DNA of 23,016 nt from the NCBI GenBank assembly GCA_964634795.1, contig CAZWLL010000030.1, positions 1-23,016 of the forward strand, given 5' to 3'. Every line of letters starts with the position of its first letter. Position 1 is the stretch's first letter. The stretch comes from UMGS1696 sp964634795. GTDB taxonomy: Bacteria; Bacillota; Clostridia; Oscillospirales; CAG-272. Made by a program: the position numbers and the translations under genes. Positions 6,535 to 14,496 of this stretch are shown here, in pieces. The notes below the pieces were generated by a model. It searched no databases. It saw nothing but the letters and a program-made list of their open reading frames with translations, and had not been told where the DNA came from.

Positions 6535-9500
6535 GAGAACCGATTTAAAAAAGATACTTGTTATAGGCTCCGGCCCGATTGTAATTGGTCAGGCGGCAGA
6601 GTTCGATTACGCCGGAACACAGGCATGCCTTGCTCTTAAGGAAGAGGGCTACGAGGTTGTGCTCTGCAACTCAAACCCCGCCACCATCATGACGGATACA
6701 TCAATAGCGGACAAGGTATATATGGAACCGCTTACACTCGAATACCTTGCCAAGGTAATAAGATTCGAGCGTCCCGATGCGGTAGTACCGGGAATCGGCG
6801 GACAGACGGGACTTAATCTCGCTATGCAGCTCGAGAAGAAGGGCGTGCTCCGTGAATGCGGAACAGAGCTTCTCGGAACAAGCAGCAGAAGTATAGAGAG
6901 AGCAGAGGACAGAGAGCTTTTCAAGGAGCTGTGCGAGGAAATAGGGGAGCCTGTTGTAAGCTCCGAAATCGCGGAGACACTTGAGGACGGACTCAAGGTA
7001 GCCGAGAAAATCGGTTATCCCGTAGTTCTTCGCCCCGCATTTACTCTCGGCGGCACGGGCGGCGGCTTTGCGTATAACCCAGACGAGTGCGCGGAGCTTT
7101 TGCGCGGCGCTCTCGAGCAGTCGCCTGTACATCAGGTGCTTGTGGAAAAGAGCATCAAGGGCTACAAGGAAATCGAATATGAGGTAATGCGCGACGCGAA
7201 CGACACGGCTATTACCATATGCAATATGGAAAACGTCGACCCCGTCGGAATTCACACAGGCGACTCCATAGTAGTATGCCCGTCACAGACTCTCACAAAC
7301 AAGGAATACCATATGCTTCGCGACAGTGCGCTCAGAATCATACGCGCGTTGAAAATCGAGGGCGGCTGCAACGTACAGTTCGCGCTTGACCCGCTTTCAT
7401 TCAAGTATTATGTAATAGAGGTAAACCCCCGTGTATCCCGTTCTTCCGCTCTCGCAAGCAAGGCGAGCGGATACCCGATTGCGCGTGTCAGCGCGAAAAT
7501 AGCTGTCGGCATGCATCTTGACGAAATAATGCTGGCGAACACACCCGCATCGTTCGAGCCGACACTCGACTATGTTGTAACAAAAATGCCGCGTTTCCCG
7601 TTCGATAAGTTCTCATCAGCCAACAACAAGCTGTCCACACAGATGAAGGCAACGGGCGAGGTTATGGCTATCGGCAGAACAATAGAAGAGAGCTTCTTAA
7701 AGGCCGCGCGTTCGCTTGAAATCGGCGTCTGCCACCTTTACATGAAGAAGTTCGATACATTCGGCGACGAGGAGCTGCTTTCATACATTGCCGACGGAAC
7801 CGACGACAGAATTTACGCTTTAGCCGAGCTTATGAGCCGTCATACCGACATGGGCAAGATATACGAGGCAACTCAGATAGACATGCTGTTCCTCGAGAAG
7901 ATAAGAAATATCGTTCTTACCGAAACCGAGGTACACGAGCATATAGGCGATATAAGCACACTGTACAAGGCAAAGAAAATGGGCTTCTCCGACAAGTATA
8001 TCGGCAGACTCTGGAACATGAGCGAGCTTGAGGTATATACAATACGTGAGAAGAACAACATGTACCCCGTATACAAAATGATAGACACGTGCGCGTCCGA
8101 GTTCGAAAGCTACATCCCGTATTTCTACTCTACATATGAAGACGAGAACGAATCCGTTGTATCCGATAAGAAGAAAATTATCGTTCTGGGCTCCGGTCCT
8201 ATCAGAATAGGTCAGGGCGTGGAATTCGACTACTCGACAGTACATGCCGTAACAACCATTAAAAAATCAGGCTATGAAGCTATAATCATAAACAACAACC
8301 CCGAGACGGTATCCACCGACTACACATGCTCGGACAAGCTTTATTTCGAGCCGCTGTGCGTGGAGGACGTCATGAATATAATTCATCTCGAGAATCCCGT
8401 AGGCGTTATCGCCTCGCTCGGCGGACAGACTGCCATTAACCTCGCGGACGATTTGCACAGCCGCGGAGTTAAAATAATCGGTACGGACTGCGACGCTATC
8501 GACCGCGCGGAAAACCGCGATCTGTTCGAGAAGGTTTTATGCGAGCTGAATATTCCTCAGCCGCAGGGCAAGGCCGTTACCAACATTGAGGACGGTGTGC
8601 GCGCCGCCGCGGAAATCGGATATCCCGTTCTTGTAAGACCGTCATTCGTTCTCGGCGGCAGAGCAATGCAGATTGTAGCCGACGAGGAGCAGCTCAGAGT
8701 ATACCTCAGAACCGCCGTTGAAATCGATGAGGACAAGCCCGTGCTTGTAGACAAGTACATCGAAGGAAAGGAAGTCGAGGTAGACGCCATCTGCGACGGC
8801 AAGGACGTATTCGTACCCGGTATAATGGAGCTTGTAGAGCGTACCGGCGTACACAGCGGAGACTCCATAAGCGTTTATCCGCCGTTCAGCATAAAGGATG
8901 ATATAAAGAAGGTAATACTCGACTATACACGCCGTCTCGGAATCGGAATCGGCATTATCGGTCTGTACAACATCCAGTTCATCGTAGACAAAAACGACAA
9001 CGTATTCATTATCGAGGTAAATCCGCGCTCATCGAGAACAGTTCCGTTCCTTTCAAAGGCAACGGGCTACAGCCTCGCGGATATCGCGACACTCGTAATT
9101 CTCGGCAAATCCCTGCGTGAACAGGGCTTCGATAAGATTTATCCCGCGGAAAAGAAGCGCTGCTACGTTAAGGTACCCGCGTTCTCGTTCTCGAAGCTTC
9201 GCGGACTCGACGCATATCTCTCACCCGAAATGAAGTCAACCGGCGAGGCGATAGGCTATGACGATAAGTTCACGAGAGCGCTGTACAAGGCACTTAAGGC
9301 GAGCGGCATGAACGTAATGAACTACGGTACCGTTCTCGCCACCATAGCGGATAAGGATAAGGAAGAGGCTCTTCCGCTTATCAGACGCTTCTACAACATG
9401 GGCTTTAACATTCAGGCTACCGAGGGTACCGCTAAATTCCTCAAGGAGCACGGAATCCGCACTCACGCTCTCGGAAAGATAGGAGACGGAAGCCGAGAGA

Positions 9501-9706
9501 TTCCCGATGCCATAAGACAGGGCTATGTAACATATGTTATCAACACACGTGATATGAAGTCATCGGGTGTTCTGTCGGACGGACACGAAATCAGACGCTG
9601 CGCGGTTGAGAACAACGTAACGATGTTTACGTCTCTCGATACGGTAAGGGTGCTTCTCGATGTGCTTGAGGAAACCACACTCGGCATATCCACGATAGAC
9701 GCGTGA
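6527..9706 (+). CDS. carB: Carbamoyl-phosphate synthase, large subunit
   Basis: CarB uses two ATP, bicarbonate and ammonia from CarA to make carbamoyl phosphate. The 1059-residue product has the classic duplicated architecture: a first ATP-grasp half (about 1-400, starting KKILVIGSGPIVIGQAAEFDYAG), a helical oligomerisation region (about 400-545), a second ATP-grasp half (starting KKIIVLGSGPIRIGQGVEFDYS near 550), and a C-terminal MGS-like allosteric domain (about 930-1059) where UMP or ornithine act in other bacteria. The two halves repeat the metal-binding IEVNPR signature (FKYYVIEVNPRVSRSSAL and NVFIIEVNPRSSRTVPF). The ATG at 6527 overlaps the carA stop and is preceded by GGAGAG. No frameshift was seen. 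Confidence 0.97.
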   Translation: MPKRTDLKKILVIGSGPIVIGQAAEFDYAGTQACLALKEEGYEVVLCNSNPATIMTDTSIADKVYMEPLTLEYLAKVIRFERPDAVVPGIGGQTGLNLAMQLEKKGVLRECGTELLGTSSRSIERAEDRELFKELCEEIGEPVVSSEIAETLEDGLKVAEKIGYPVVLRPAFTLGGTGGGFAYNPDECAELLRGALEQSPVHQVLVEKSIKGYKEIEYEVMRDANDTAITICNMENVDPVGIHTGDSIVVCPSQTLTNKEYHMLRDSALRIIRALKIEGGCNVQFALDPLSFKYYVIEVNPRVSRSSALASKASGYPIARVSAKIAVGMHLDEIMLANTPASFEPTLDYVVTKMPRFPFDKFSSANNKLSTQMKATGEVMAIGRTIEESFLKAARSLEIGVCHLYMKKFDTFGDEELLSYIADGTDDRIYALAELMSRHTDMGKIYEATQIDMLFLEKIRNIVLTETEVHEHIGDISTLYKAKKMGFSDKYIGRLWNMSELEVYTIREKNNMYPVYKMIDTCASEFESYIPYFYSTYEDENESVVSDKKKIIVLGSGPIRIGQGVEFDYSTVHAVTTIKKSGYEAIIINNNPETVSTDYTCSDKLYFEPLCVEDVMNIIHLENPVGVIASLGGQTAINLADDLHSRGVKIIGTDCDAIDRAENRDLFEKVLCELNIPQPQGKAVTNIEDGVRAAAEIGYPVLVRPSFVLGGRAMQIVADEEQLRVYLRTAVEIDEDKPVLVDKYIEGKEVEVDAICDGKDVFVPGIMELVERTGVHSGDSISVYPPFSIKDDIKKVILDYTRRLGIGIGIIGLYNIQFIVDKNDNVFIIEVNPRSSRTVPFLSKATGYSLADIATLVILGKSLREQGFDKIYPAEKKRCYVKVPAFSFSKLRGLDAYLSPEMKSTGEAIGYDDKFTRALYKALKASGMNVMNYGTVLATIADKDKEEALPLIRRFYNMGFNIQATEGTAKFLKEHGIRTHALGKIGDGSREIPDAIRQGYVTYVINTRDMKSSGVLSDGHEIRRCAVENNVTMFTSLDTVRVLLDVLEETTLGISTIDA

Positions 9707-9713
9707 GGTGCAT

Positions 9714-10625
9714 ATGACTGACACGAAAACAAAGCTGTGCGGGATAGAGCTTGACAATCCCGTCATACCCGCGAGCGGTACATTCGGCTACGGATATGAG
9801 TTCGCGCAGCTGTATGATATAAACTGCCTGGGCTCTGTATCCGTAAAAGGCACGACAAAGGACGAGCGGTTCGGCAATCCCACACCGAGAATAGCGGAAT
9901 GCCCCGACGGAATGCTGAATTCGGTAGGACTGCAGAATCCGGGAGTCGATACTGTTTTGTCGCACGAGCTGCCGGAGCTGAAAAAATGCTTCCGCAAGCC
10001 GATTATGATGAATGTTAGCGGCTTTTCGATTGACGACTACGTTTACACGGTACAGCGCCTTGACGCGGAAGAGCAGATAGGCTGGTTTGAGATAAACATT
10101 TCCTGCCCTAACGTACACGGAGGCGGAATGGCATTCGGCACAAGCGCGGAAAACGCCGCAAAAGTAACCGCGGCGGTGCGCGGCGTGACGAAAAAGCCGA
10201 TAATAATAAAGCTCTCTCCGAACGTTACCGATATATGCGAAATCGCGCGCGCGTGCGAGGGAGCGGGAGCTGACGGAATATCGCTTATAAACACACTGTT
10301 CGGCATGAAAATAGATATAAAAAGACGCCGTCCCGTGCTTGCGAACAAGGCGGGCGGATATTCGGGCCCGGCGGTGAAGCCCGTAGCCGTGAGAATGGTA
10401 TATCAGGTTTACGAGGCGGTAAAGATACCGATTGTCGGCATGGGAGGCATATGCAGTGCCGAGGATGTGATTGAGTTTATGCTCGCGGGCGCATCCGCCG
10501 TCGAGGTAGGAGCGGCAAACCTTACCGAGCCGTACGCCTGTCGTGACATCGTAGAGTCACTGCCGACTGTAATGGAAAAATACGGAATAGAAAAGCTATG
10601 CGACATAATAGGAGGAGCACACTGA
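9714..10625 (+). CDS. pyrD: Dihydroorotate dehydrogenase, class 1B-type catalytic subunit
   Basis: PyrD oxidises dihydroorotate to orotate with FMN. The 303-residue product shows the class 1 features: IPASGTFGYG (18-27), SVSVKGTT with Lys45, and the catalytic cysteine Cys131 in NISCPNVHGGGMAFGTS, which is the pattern of class 1B enzymes such as that of B. subtilis; class 2 enzymes have serine there. VGMGGI (241-246) is the phosphate/FMN loop. Class 1B enzymes normally work with PyrK, the FAD/2Fe-2S subunit passing electrons to NAD, and pyrK usually sits directly before pyrD; here carB is followed immediately by pyrD. The start is the ATG at 9714 with GAGG 5 nt upstream; the GTG at 9708 is possible but overlaps that site. 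The stop overlaps the pyrF start (TGATG). Confidence 0.95.
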   Translation: MTDTKTKLCGIELDNPVIPASGTFGYGYEFAQLYDINCLGSVSVKGTTKDERFGNPTPRIAECPDGMLNSVGLQNPGVDTVLSHELPELKKCFRKPIMMNVSGFSIDDYVYTVQRLDAEEQIGWFEINISCPNVHGGGMAFGTSAENAAKVTAAVRGVTKKPIIIKLSPNVTDICEIARACEGAGADGISLINTLFGMKIDIKRRRPVLANKAGGYSGPAVKPVAVRMVYQVYEAVKIPIVGMGGICSAEDVIEFMLAGASAVEVGAANLTEPYACRDIVESLPTVMEKYGIEKLCDIIGGAH

Positions 10626-11323
10626 TGGGACGTGACGTAATTATAGCATGTGATTTCGCGGGAGCGAAGGAATGCCTTGACTTTCTCGACAGATTTACGG
10701 GAAAGAAGCCGTTTGTGAAAATCGGAATGGAGCTTTTCTATTCCGAGGGTCCGCAAATCGTTCGTTCGATAAAGGAAAGAGGACACAGAATATTCCTCGA
10801 TTTAAAGCTGCACGACATACCGAACACGGTGAAAAAATCAATGGCGGTTCTGTCGCGCCTTGACGTTGACATGTGCAACCTGCACGCCGGCGGAGCTATT
10901 CCCATGATGGAGGCGGCGCTCGAGGGACTTACAAGACCGGACGGCACACGACCTCTTCTTATAGCAGTTACACAGCTTACTTCAACGAGCGAGGAAATAA
11001 TGAAGCGCGACTTGCTTATCGACGCTCCGATTGAGAATGTTGTAATGCATTACGCAATGAACGCCAAAAAGGCGGGACTTGACGGTGTTGTATGCTCACC
11101 GCTTGAGGCAGCTGCGGTACACGGCAGCTGCGGCGGGAAATTCCTCACCGTAACGCCCGGAATCAGATTCGCCGACGGCGACAAGGGCGACCAGATGAGA
11201 GTCACGACTCCCGCGCGCGCGAAGGAAATAGGAAGCGACTACATTGTTGTAGGACGTCCGATTACGGCAGCCGCAGACCCCGTTGAGGCGTACGAGAGAT
11301 GCGTGCATGATTTTGTTGATTAA
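10625..11323 (+). CDS. pyrF: Orotidine-5'-phosphate decarboxylase
   Basis: PyrF decarboxylates OMP to UMP, the last step of the pathway. The 232-residue product is a type 1 OMP decarboxylase: Lys32 in FVKIGMELFY, the catalytic array Asp59-x-Lys61-x-x-Asp64 in LDLKLHDIPNTV, TPGIRF (177-182), and the phosphate-binding VVGRPIT (208-214, Arg211). I start it at the ATG at 10625, which shares its first base with the pyrD stop and has GGAGGAG about 9 nt upstream. It is followed by a 35-nt gap before pyrE without an obvious promoter or terminator, so it belongs to the same transcript. Confidence 0.96.
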   Translation: MGRDVIIACDFAGAKECLDFLDRFTGKKPFVKIGMELFYSEGPQIVRSIKERGHRIFLDLKLHDIPNTVKKSMAVLSRLDVDMCNLHAGGAIPMMEAALEGLTRPDGTRPLLIAVTQLTSTSEEIMKRDLLIDAPIENVVMHYAMNAKKAGLDGVVCSPLEAAAVHGSCGGKFLTVTPGIRFADGDKGDQMRVTTPARAKEIGSDYIVVGRPITAAADPVEAYERCVHDFVD

Positions 11324-11358
11324 AAACGAGAAAAAGATATAATCGAGAGGATATTATC

Positions 11359-11994
11359 ATGGATATTAAAACCCTTATCGCAGAGGATTTACTTAAAATT
11401 CAAGCTGTTTTCTTCCGCCCCGAGGAGCCATTCACATGGGCAAGCGGAATCAAATCCCCCGTATACTGTGACAACAGACTTACTCTGACAGCTCCCGAGG
11501 TAAGATGCGATGTAGAAAACGCTCTTGCCGAGGTTGTACGCGCGAATTATCCCGATGCCGAGGTGCTGATGGGCACATCGACCGCGGGTATTGCTCATGC
11601 CGCCATAACGGCTCACATTCTCGGAATGCCCATGGGCTACGTTCGCTCCGGCAACAAGGATCACGGCAGACAGAACCGCATAGAGGGCAAGCTCAACCCC
11701 GGAGACAAGGTAGTAATCATAGAAGACCTTATCTCAACGGGCGGCAGCGTAATCGAGGTAGCGGACGCTCTTCGTGAAGCGGGAGCGGACGTTCTCGGAA
11801 TCGCGTCGATATTCACCTACGGCATGAAGAAGGGTCTTGAAAGACTTGCCGAGGCTAACTTAAAGAACATAAGCCTGACGGACTTCGATCATATAGCATC
11901 CGTTGCGGCGAAAAACGGCTACATAAAGCCCGAGGATATAGAAAAGCTTATTAAATTCCGCGACAATCCGTCGGATGAAAGCTGGATAGGCTGA
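11359..11994 (+). CDS. pyrE: Orotate phosphoribosyltransferase
   Basis: PyrE joins orotate and PRPP to give OMP, the substrate of PyrF encoded just upstream. The 211-residue product has the PRPP-binding signature VVIIEDLISTGGS (118-130), the orotate-side FTWASGIKSPVYCDNR (25-40), and the flexible catalytic loop YVRSGNKDHGRQNRIEG (94-110), where Lys100 and the following DHG match the family although the surrounding loop residues differ from the common K-x-x-K-DHG form. The ATG at 11359 follows GAGAGG. Size and motifs are normal. Confidence 0.96.
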   Translation: MDIKTLIAEDLLKIQAVFFRPEEPFTWASGIKSPVYCDNRLTLTAPEVRCDVENALAEVVRANYPDAEVLMGTSTAGIAHAAITAHILGMPMGYVRSGNKDHGRQNRIEGKLNPGDKVVIIEDLISTGGSVIEVADALREAGADVLGIASIFTYGMKKGLERLAEANLKNISLTDFDHIASVAAKNGYIKPEDIEKLIKFRDNPSDESWIG

Positions 11995-12038
11995 GCTCAT
12001 TTCGGCGATACCTATAATTTTCAGTGAGGTGTATGTAT

Positions 12039-13115
12039 ATGAGAAGCGTTATTGATATTTCCGAGCTTACCGAGGATGAGATTTTCTCTCTTGTTTCGAC
12101 CGCGTGCGATATAATAGACAACCCTGCGAAATACAGCGAAAAATGCAAGGGCAAGAAGCTTGCCACATTGTTTTTCGAGCCGTCCACCAGAACAAGACTG
12201 AGCTTTGAGTCGGCGATGTACGAGCTTGGCGGCAATGTTATCGGTTTTTCAGAGCCGCAGAGCACATCCGTGTCAAAGGGTGAGAGCATTGCCGACACGG
12301 CTAAGGTTATATCCTGCTATGCCGACATAATCGCGATGCGTCATCCTCTCGAGGGCGCACCGTACGTAGCGGCGGTAAACGCCGATATTCCCGTAATAAA
12401 CGCGGGAGACGGCGGACACTGCCACCCGACGCAGACTCTCGCCGACATGCTCACGATATACAGAGAAAAGGGAAGATTCACCGACCTTACCGTCGGCTTG
12501 TGCGGAGACCTTAAATACGGCAGAACCGTACATTCACTCATAGCGGCTCTTTCACGCTACAGCGGAGTGAAATTCGTGATGATTTCCCCGAAGGAGCTTG
12601 CACTGCCCGATTACGTTAAGGAAAAAATGGAGAGGGACGGCATTCCCTACACTGAGACGGCAAGTCTCGAGGACACAATTGCATCTCTCGACATACTTTA
12701 CATGACGAGAATACAAAAGGAACGCTTTGCGGACGAGAACGAATACGAAAGACTTAAGGACTCGTATATACTCACGCCCGAAAAAATGGCATTGGCGGGA
12801 GAAAAGCTGAGAGTAATGCATCCCCTGCCGAGAGTTAACGAAATCAGTGTTGCCGTTGACAAGGACCCGCGCGGATGTTATTTCAAGCAGGTTAAAAACG
12901 GCAAATACATGCGCATGGCTCTGATACTGAAGCTGCTCGAGGAAGCGGAGAACCCCGTAAAGAGCGCGGAGTATTCCGACTACGCGGGAGAAGAAATAAG
13001 CGGACTCGTATGCCGCAATCCGCGATGCATATCGCGCACGGAGCAGGAGCTGCCGCCGAGATTCCACACGGTGGACGGAAAGCACCGCTGTGCGTATTGT
13101 GAATCTGAGGCATAA
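12039..13115 (+). CDS. pyrB: Aspartate carbamoyltransferase fused to a PyrI-type zinc domain
   Basis: The enzyme makes carbamoyl-aspartate, the committed step of pyrimidine synthesis. Residues 1-300 are a complete PyrB chain: STRT (49-52), Lys80 in VSKGES, Arg101, HPTQT (129-133), DLKYGRTVHS (157-166), MTRIQKER (222-229) and HPLPR (261-265). After a linker, residues about 315-358 form a zinc module with C-x4-C (325, 330) and C-x2-C (351, 354), the spacing of the zinc domain of the E. coli regulatory chain PyrI (ISGLVCRNPRCIS resembles its LVCPNSNCIS). The nucleotide-binding half of PyrI is missing. The ATG at 12039 has GAGGTG 7 nt upstream; ATG 12033 and GTG 12024 sit on or too near that site. 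The stop codon lies in the left arm of a 13-bp palindrome. Last gene of the operon. Confidence 0.94.
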   Translation: MRSVIDISELTEDEIFSLVSTACDIIDNPAKYSEKCKGKKLATLFFEPSTRTRLSFESAMYELGGNVIGFSEPQSTSVSKGESIADTAKVISCYADIIAMRHPLEGAPYVAAVNADIPVINAGDGGHCHPTQTLADMLTIYREKGRFTDLTVGLCGDLKYGRTVHSLIAALSRYSGVKFVMISPKELALPDYVKEKMERDGIPYTETASLEDTIASLDILYMTRIQKERFADENEYERLKDSYILTPEKMALAGEKLRVMHPLPRVNEISVAVDKDPRGCYFKQVKNGKYMRMALILKLLEEAENPVKSAEYSDYAGEEISGLVCRNPRCISRTEQELPPRFHTVDGKHRCAYCESEA

Positions 13116-13216
13116 AAATGCCTCAGATTCCAGAGGCGTGAAACGCCTCTGTTGCCGAAGAGATACGATGTTTCAGATTCCGAAAGCATAAGATGTTTCA
13201 GATTCCGAAGGCATAA
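13101..13216. repeat. Palindromes and 25-bp tandem repeat at the pyrB 3' end
   Basis: A perfect 13-bp stem (13101-13113/13118-13130, loop AAAA) begins inside the last codons of pyrB and includes the first base of its stop. A perfect 9-bp stem follows (13131-13139/13143-13151, loop GAA). Two 25-bp tandem copies that differ at one base lie at 13167-13191 and 13192-13216. Their core, ATGTTTCAGATTCCGAA, is a variant of the right arm of the first palindrome, ATGCCTCAGATTCC, so three direct copies and one inverted copy of one motif are present. Confidence 0.7.
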
Positions 13217-13249
13217 AAAAGACTTACACTTAGGTGTGAGTCTTTTTTT
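13217..13249 (+). terminator. Terminator of the pyr operon
   Basis: A 9-bp stem, GACTTACAC (13221-13229) with GTGTGAGTC (13234-13242) and loop TTAG, is flanked by an A-run on the left and seven Ts on the right (13243-13249). The flanking A-run makes it potentially bidirectional. Confidence 0.85.
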
Positions 13250-13472
13250 ATATGTATTTTTTAGTTATTTTCCTCTGCATATACATACAGCGATGTATCG
13301 TATAACAACGCATATCGCGCCGATTTTTGAATTTTCATGACAAAATCACGGAAAACAGGTGATAAACAGGTGAATATTTTTACATTATGACTATTGCATT
13401 AATATGCAATAAAAGTTATAATTATACCACAACTTACAAAAACAAATTAATTCAATCGAAAGGTTTGCAGTT
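13250..13472 (+). promoter_or_regulatory. Control region of the amino-acid ABC transporter
   Basis: The promoter is TTGCAT (13394-13399), 17 bp, TATAAT (13417-13422). The -35 box lies inside a 7-bp inverted repeat, ATTGCAT/ATGCAAT (13393-13399/13404-13410), placed where a repressor would block polymerase. Upstream, AAACAGGTGA occurs twice in tandem (13353 and 13364) with an 11-bp period, about one helical turn, ending 19 bp before the -35; this is a usual arrangement for an activator dimer. The ribosome site GAAAGG is at 13458-13463. No T-box or riboswitch architecture was recognised. Confidence 0.6.
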
Positions 13473-14318
13473 ATGAAAAAATTTCTTTCACTTGCGCTTG
13501 CCGCATTAATGCTGATTATACCCATGGCTATGGTATCATGCTCATCATCATCCGCTAAGGTTAAGGTTATCGAGATTCCTCTTACCGAGGAAGAGTACGC
13601 TTTCGGTGTCGACAAGGATCAGCCCGAGCTTCTCGAACAGGTTAACACCTTCATCGCTAAGATTAAGGCAGACGGCACATTCGACGAAATCTGCAACAAG
13701 TACTTCGGCGACGGCGAACCCACAGCAGTTACCTCCGCTGAGCTTGACGAATCCAAGGATCAGCTCGTTGTAGCCACAAACGCAGGCTTTGAGCCCTTCG
13801 AATACATGAAGGGTGACTCCTACTACGGAATCGACATGGAAATCGCCGCTCTCCTCGCCGAGGAGCTCGGTCAGGAGCTTGTTATAAGCAATATGGACTT
13901 TGACGCCGTATGCCTCAGCGTAGGTCAGCACAAGTGCGACATCGCTATGGCAGGCCTCACAGTTAAGGAAGACCGTAAGGAATACGTTGACTTCTCCGAA
14001 TCCTACTACAACGCAGCTCAGGAAATCATCGTTATGGCTGACAACACCGCATTCGATGCATGCCAGAGCGCCGCAGACGTTGAAGCTGTTCTCGCAACCT
14101 ATGACTCAACCGTTAAGGCAGGCGTACAGAACGGCACTACAGGTCAGTTCTATGTTCAGGGCGACGAAAGCTGGGGCTTCGGCGGTTACAGCGTAACCTG
14201 CACAGGCTACAAGAACGGTTCTCTCGCAGTACAGGATTTGATTAACGGAAACCTTGATTTCGTTGTAATCGACTCCGCTCCCGCCGCTTGCATCGCAAAC
14301 GCGTTCAACGGCAACTGA
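13473..14318 (+). CDS. Amino-acid ABC transporter solute-binding lipoprotein, apparent circular permutant
   Basis: A 281-residue family 3 (polar amino acid) solute-binding lipoprotein. Residues 1-22 are a lipoprotein signal peptide with Cys23 as the anchoring residue (MVSC, an imperfect lipobox). Residues 96-281 begin like a normal mature protein (DQLVVATNAGFEPFEY, then YGIDMEIAALLAEELG, DIAMAGLTVKEDRKEYVDFS, GTTGQFY, GYKNGSLAVQDL) but stop at FVVIDSAPAACIANAFNGN. The segment that normally follows, a strand then the last helices (IPLTEEEYAFGVDKDQPELLEQVN...IKADGTFDEICNKYFG), is instead at residues 29-79, before the domain. The order is thus permuted, with no second copy at the C-terminus. Codon choice is biased (ATC, GTT, AAG), consistent with high expression. 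The permease and ATPase follow after a hairpin. Confidence 0.9.
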   Translation: MKKFLSLALAALMLIIPMAMVSCSSSSAKVKVIEIPLTEEEYAFGVDKDQPELLEQVNTFIAKIKADGTFDEICNKYFGDGEPTAVTSAELDESKDQLVVATNAGFEPFEYMKGDSYYGIDMEIAALLAEELGQELVISNMDFDAVCLSVGQHKCDIAMAGLTVKEDRKEYVDFSESYYNAAQEIIVMADNTAFDACQSAADVEAVLATYDSTVKAGVQNGTTGQFYVQGDESWGFGGYSVTCTGYKNGSLAVQDLINGNLDFVVIDSAPAACIANAFNGN

Positions 14319-14366
14319 TTTTCGAATAAGCAAAACAATATACGGAATACCGACTGAATATTACGC

Positions 14367-14418
14367 AACCTGCTCCCCTTTATGCGAGGAAAAACCGAAA
14401 TAAGGGGGAGCAGGTTTT
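14367..14418 (+). terminator. Hairpin between binding protein and permease genes
   Basis: AACCTGCTCCCC (14367-14378) pairs perfectly with GGGGAGCAGGTT (14405-14416), followed by only four Ts (14415-14418). It is probably a leaky terminator or an mRNA-stabilising stem that lets the binding protein be made in excess over the membrane components, as is common in such operons. The 178-nt gap has no clear second promoter. Confidence 0.55.
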
Positions 14419-14496
14419 GGAGTTTTATAAAAACGTGGGGAATACGCCCGATTAATCATCAATCAAACAGGCGCTTCCTTTGCGAACGGGAGTAAA

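Noticed and set aside
7820..8245. Minus-strand open frames opposite carB
   Set aside because: They are antisense to a complete carB with conserved motifs, and have no ribosome sites or recognisable products.
12892..13189. Separate small gene encoding the zinc domain
   Set aside because: The zinc module is in frame with pyrB with no stop or new ribosome site between; it is part of one protein.
13250..13472. T-box or amino-acid riboswitch before the transporter
   Set aside because: The mapped promoter leaves only about 45 nt of leader, too short for such an element, and no T-box sequence is present.
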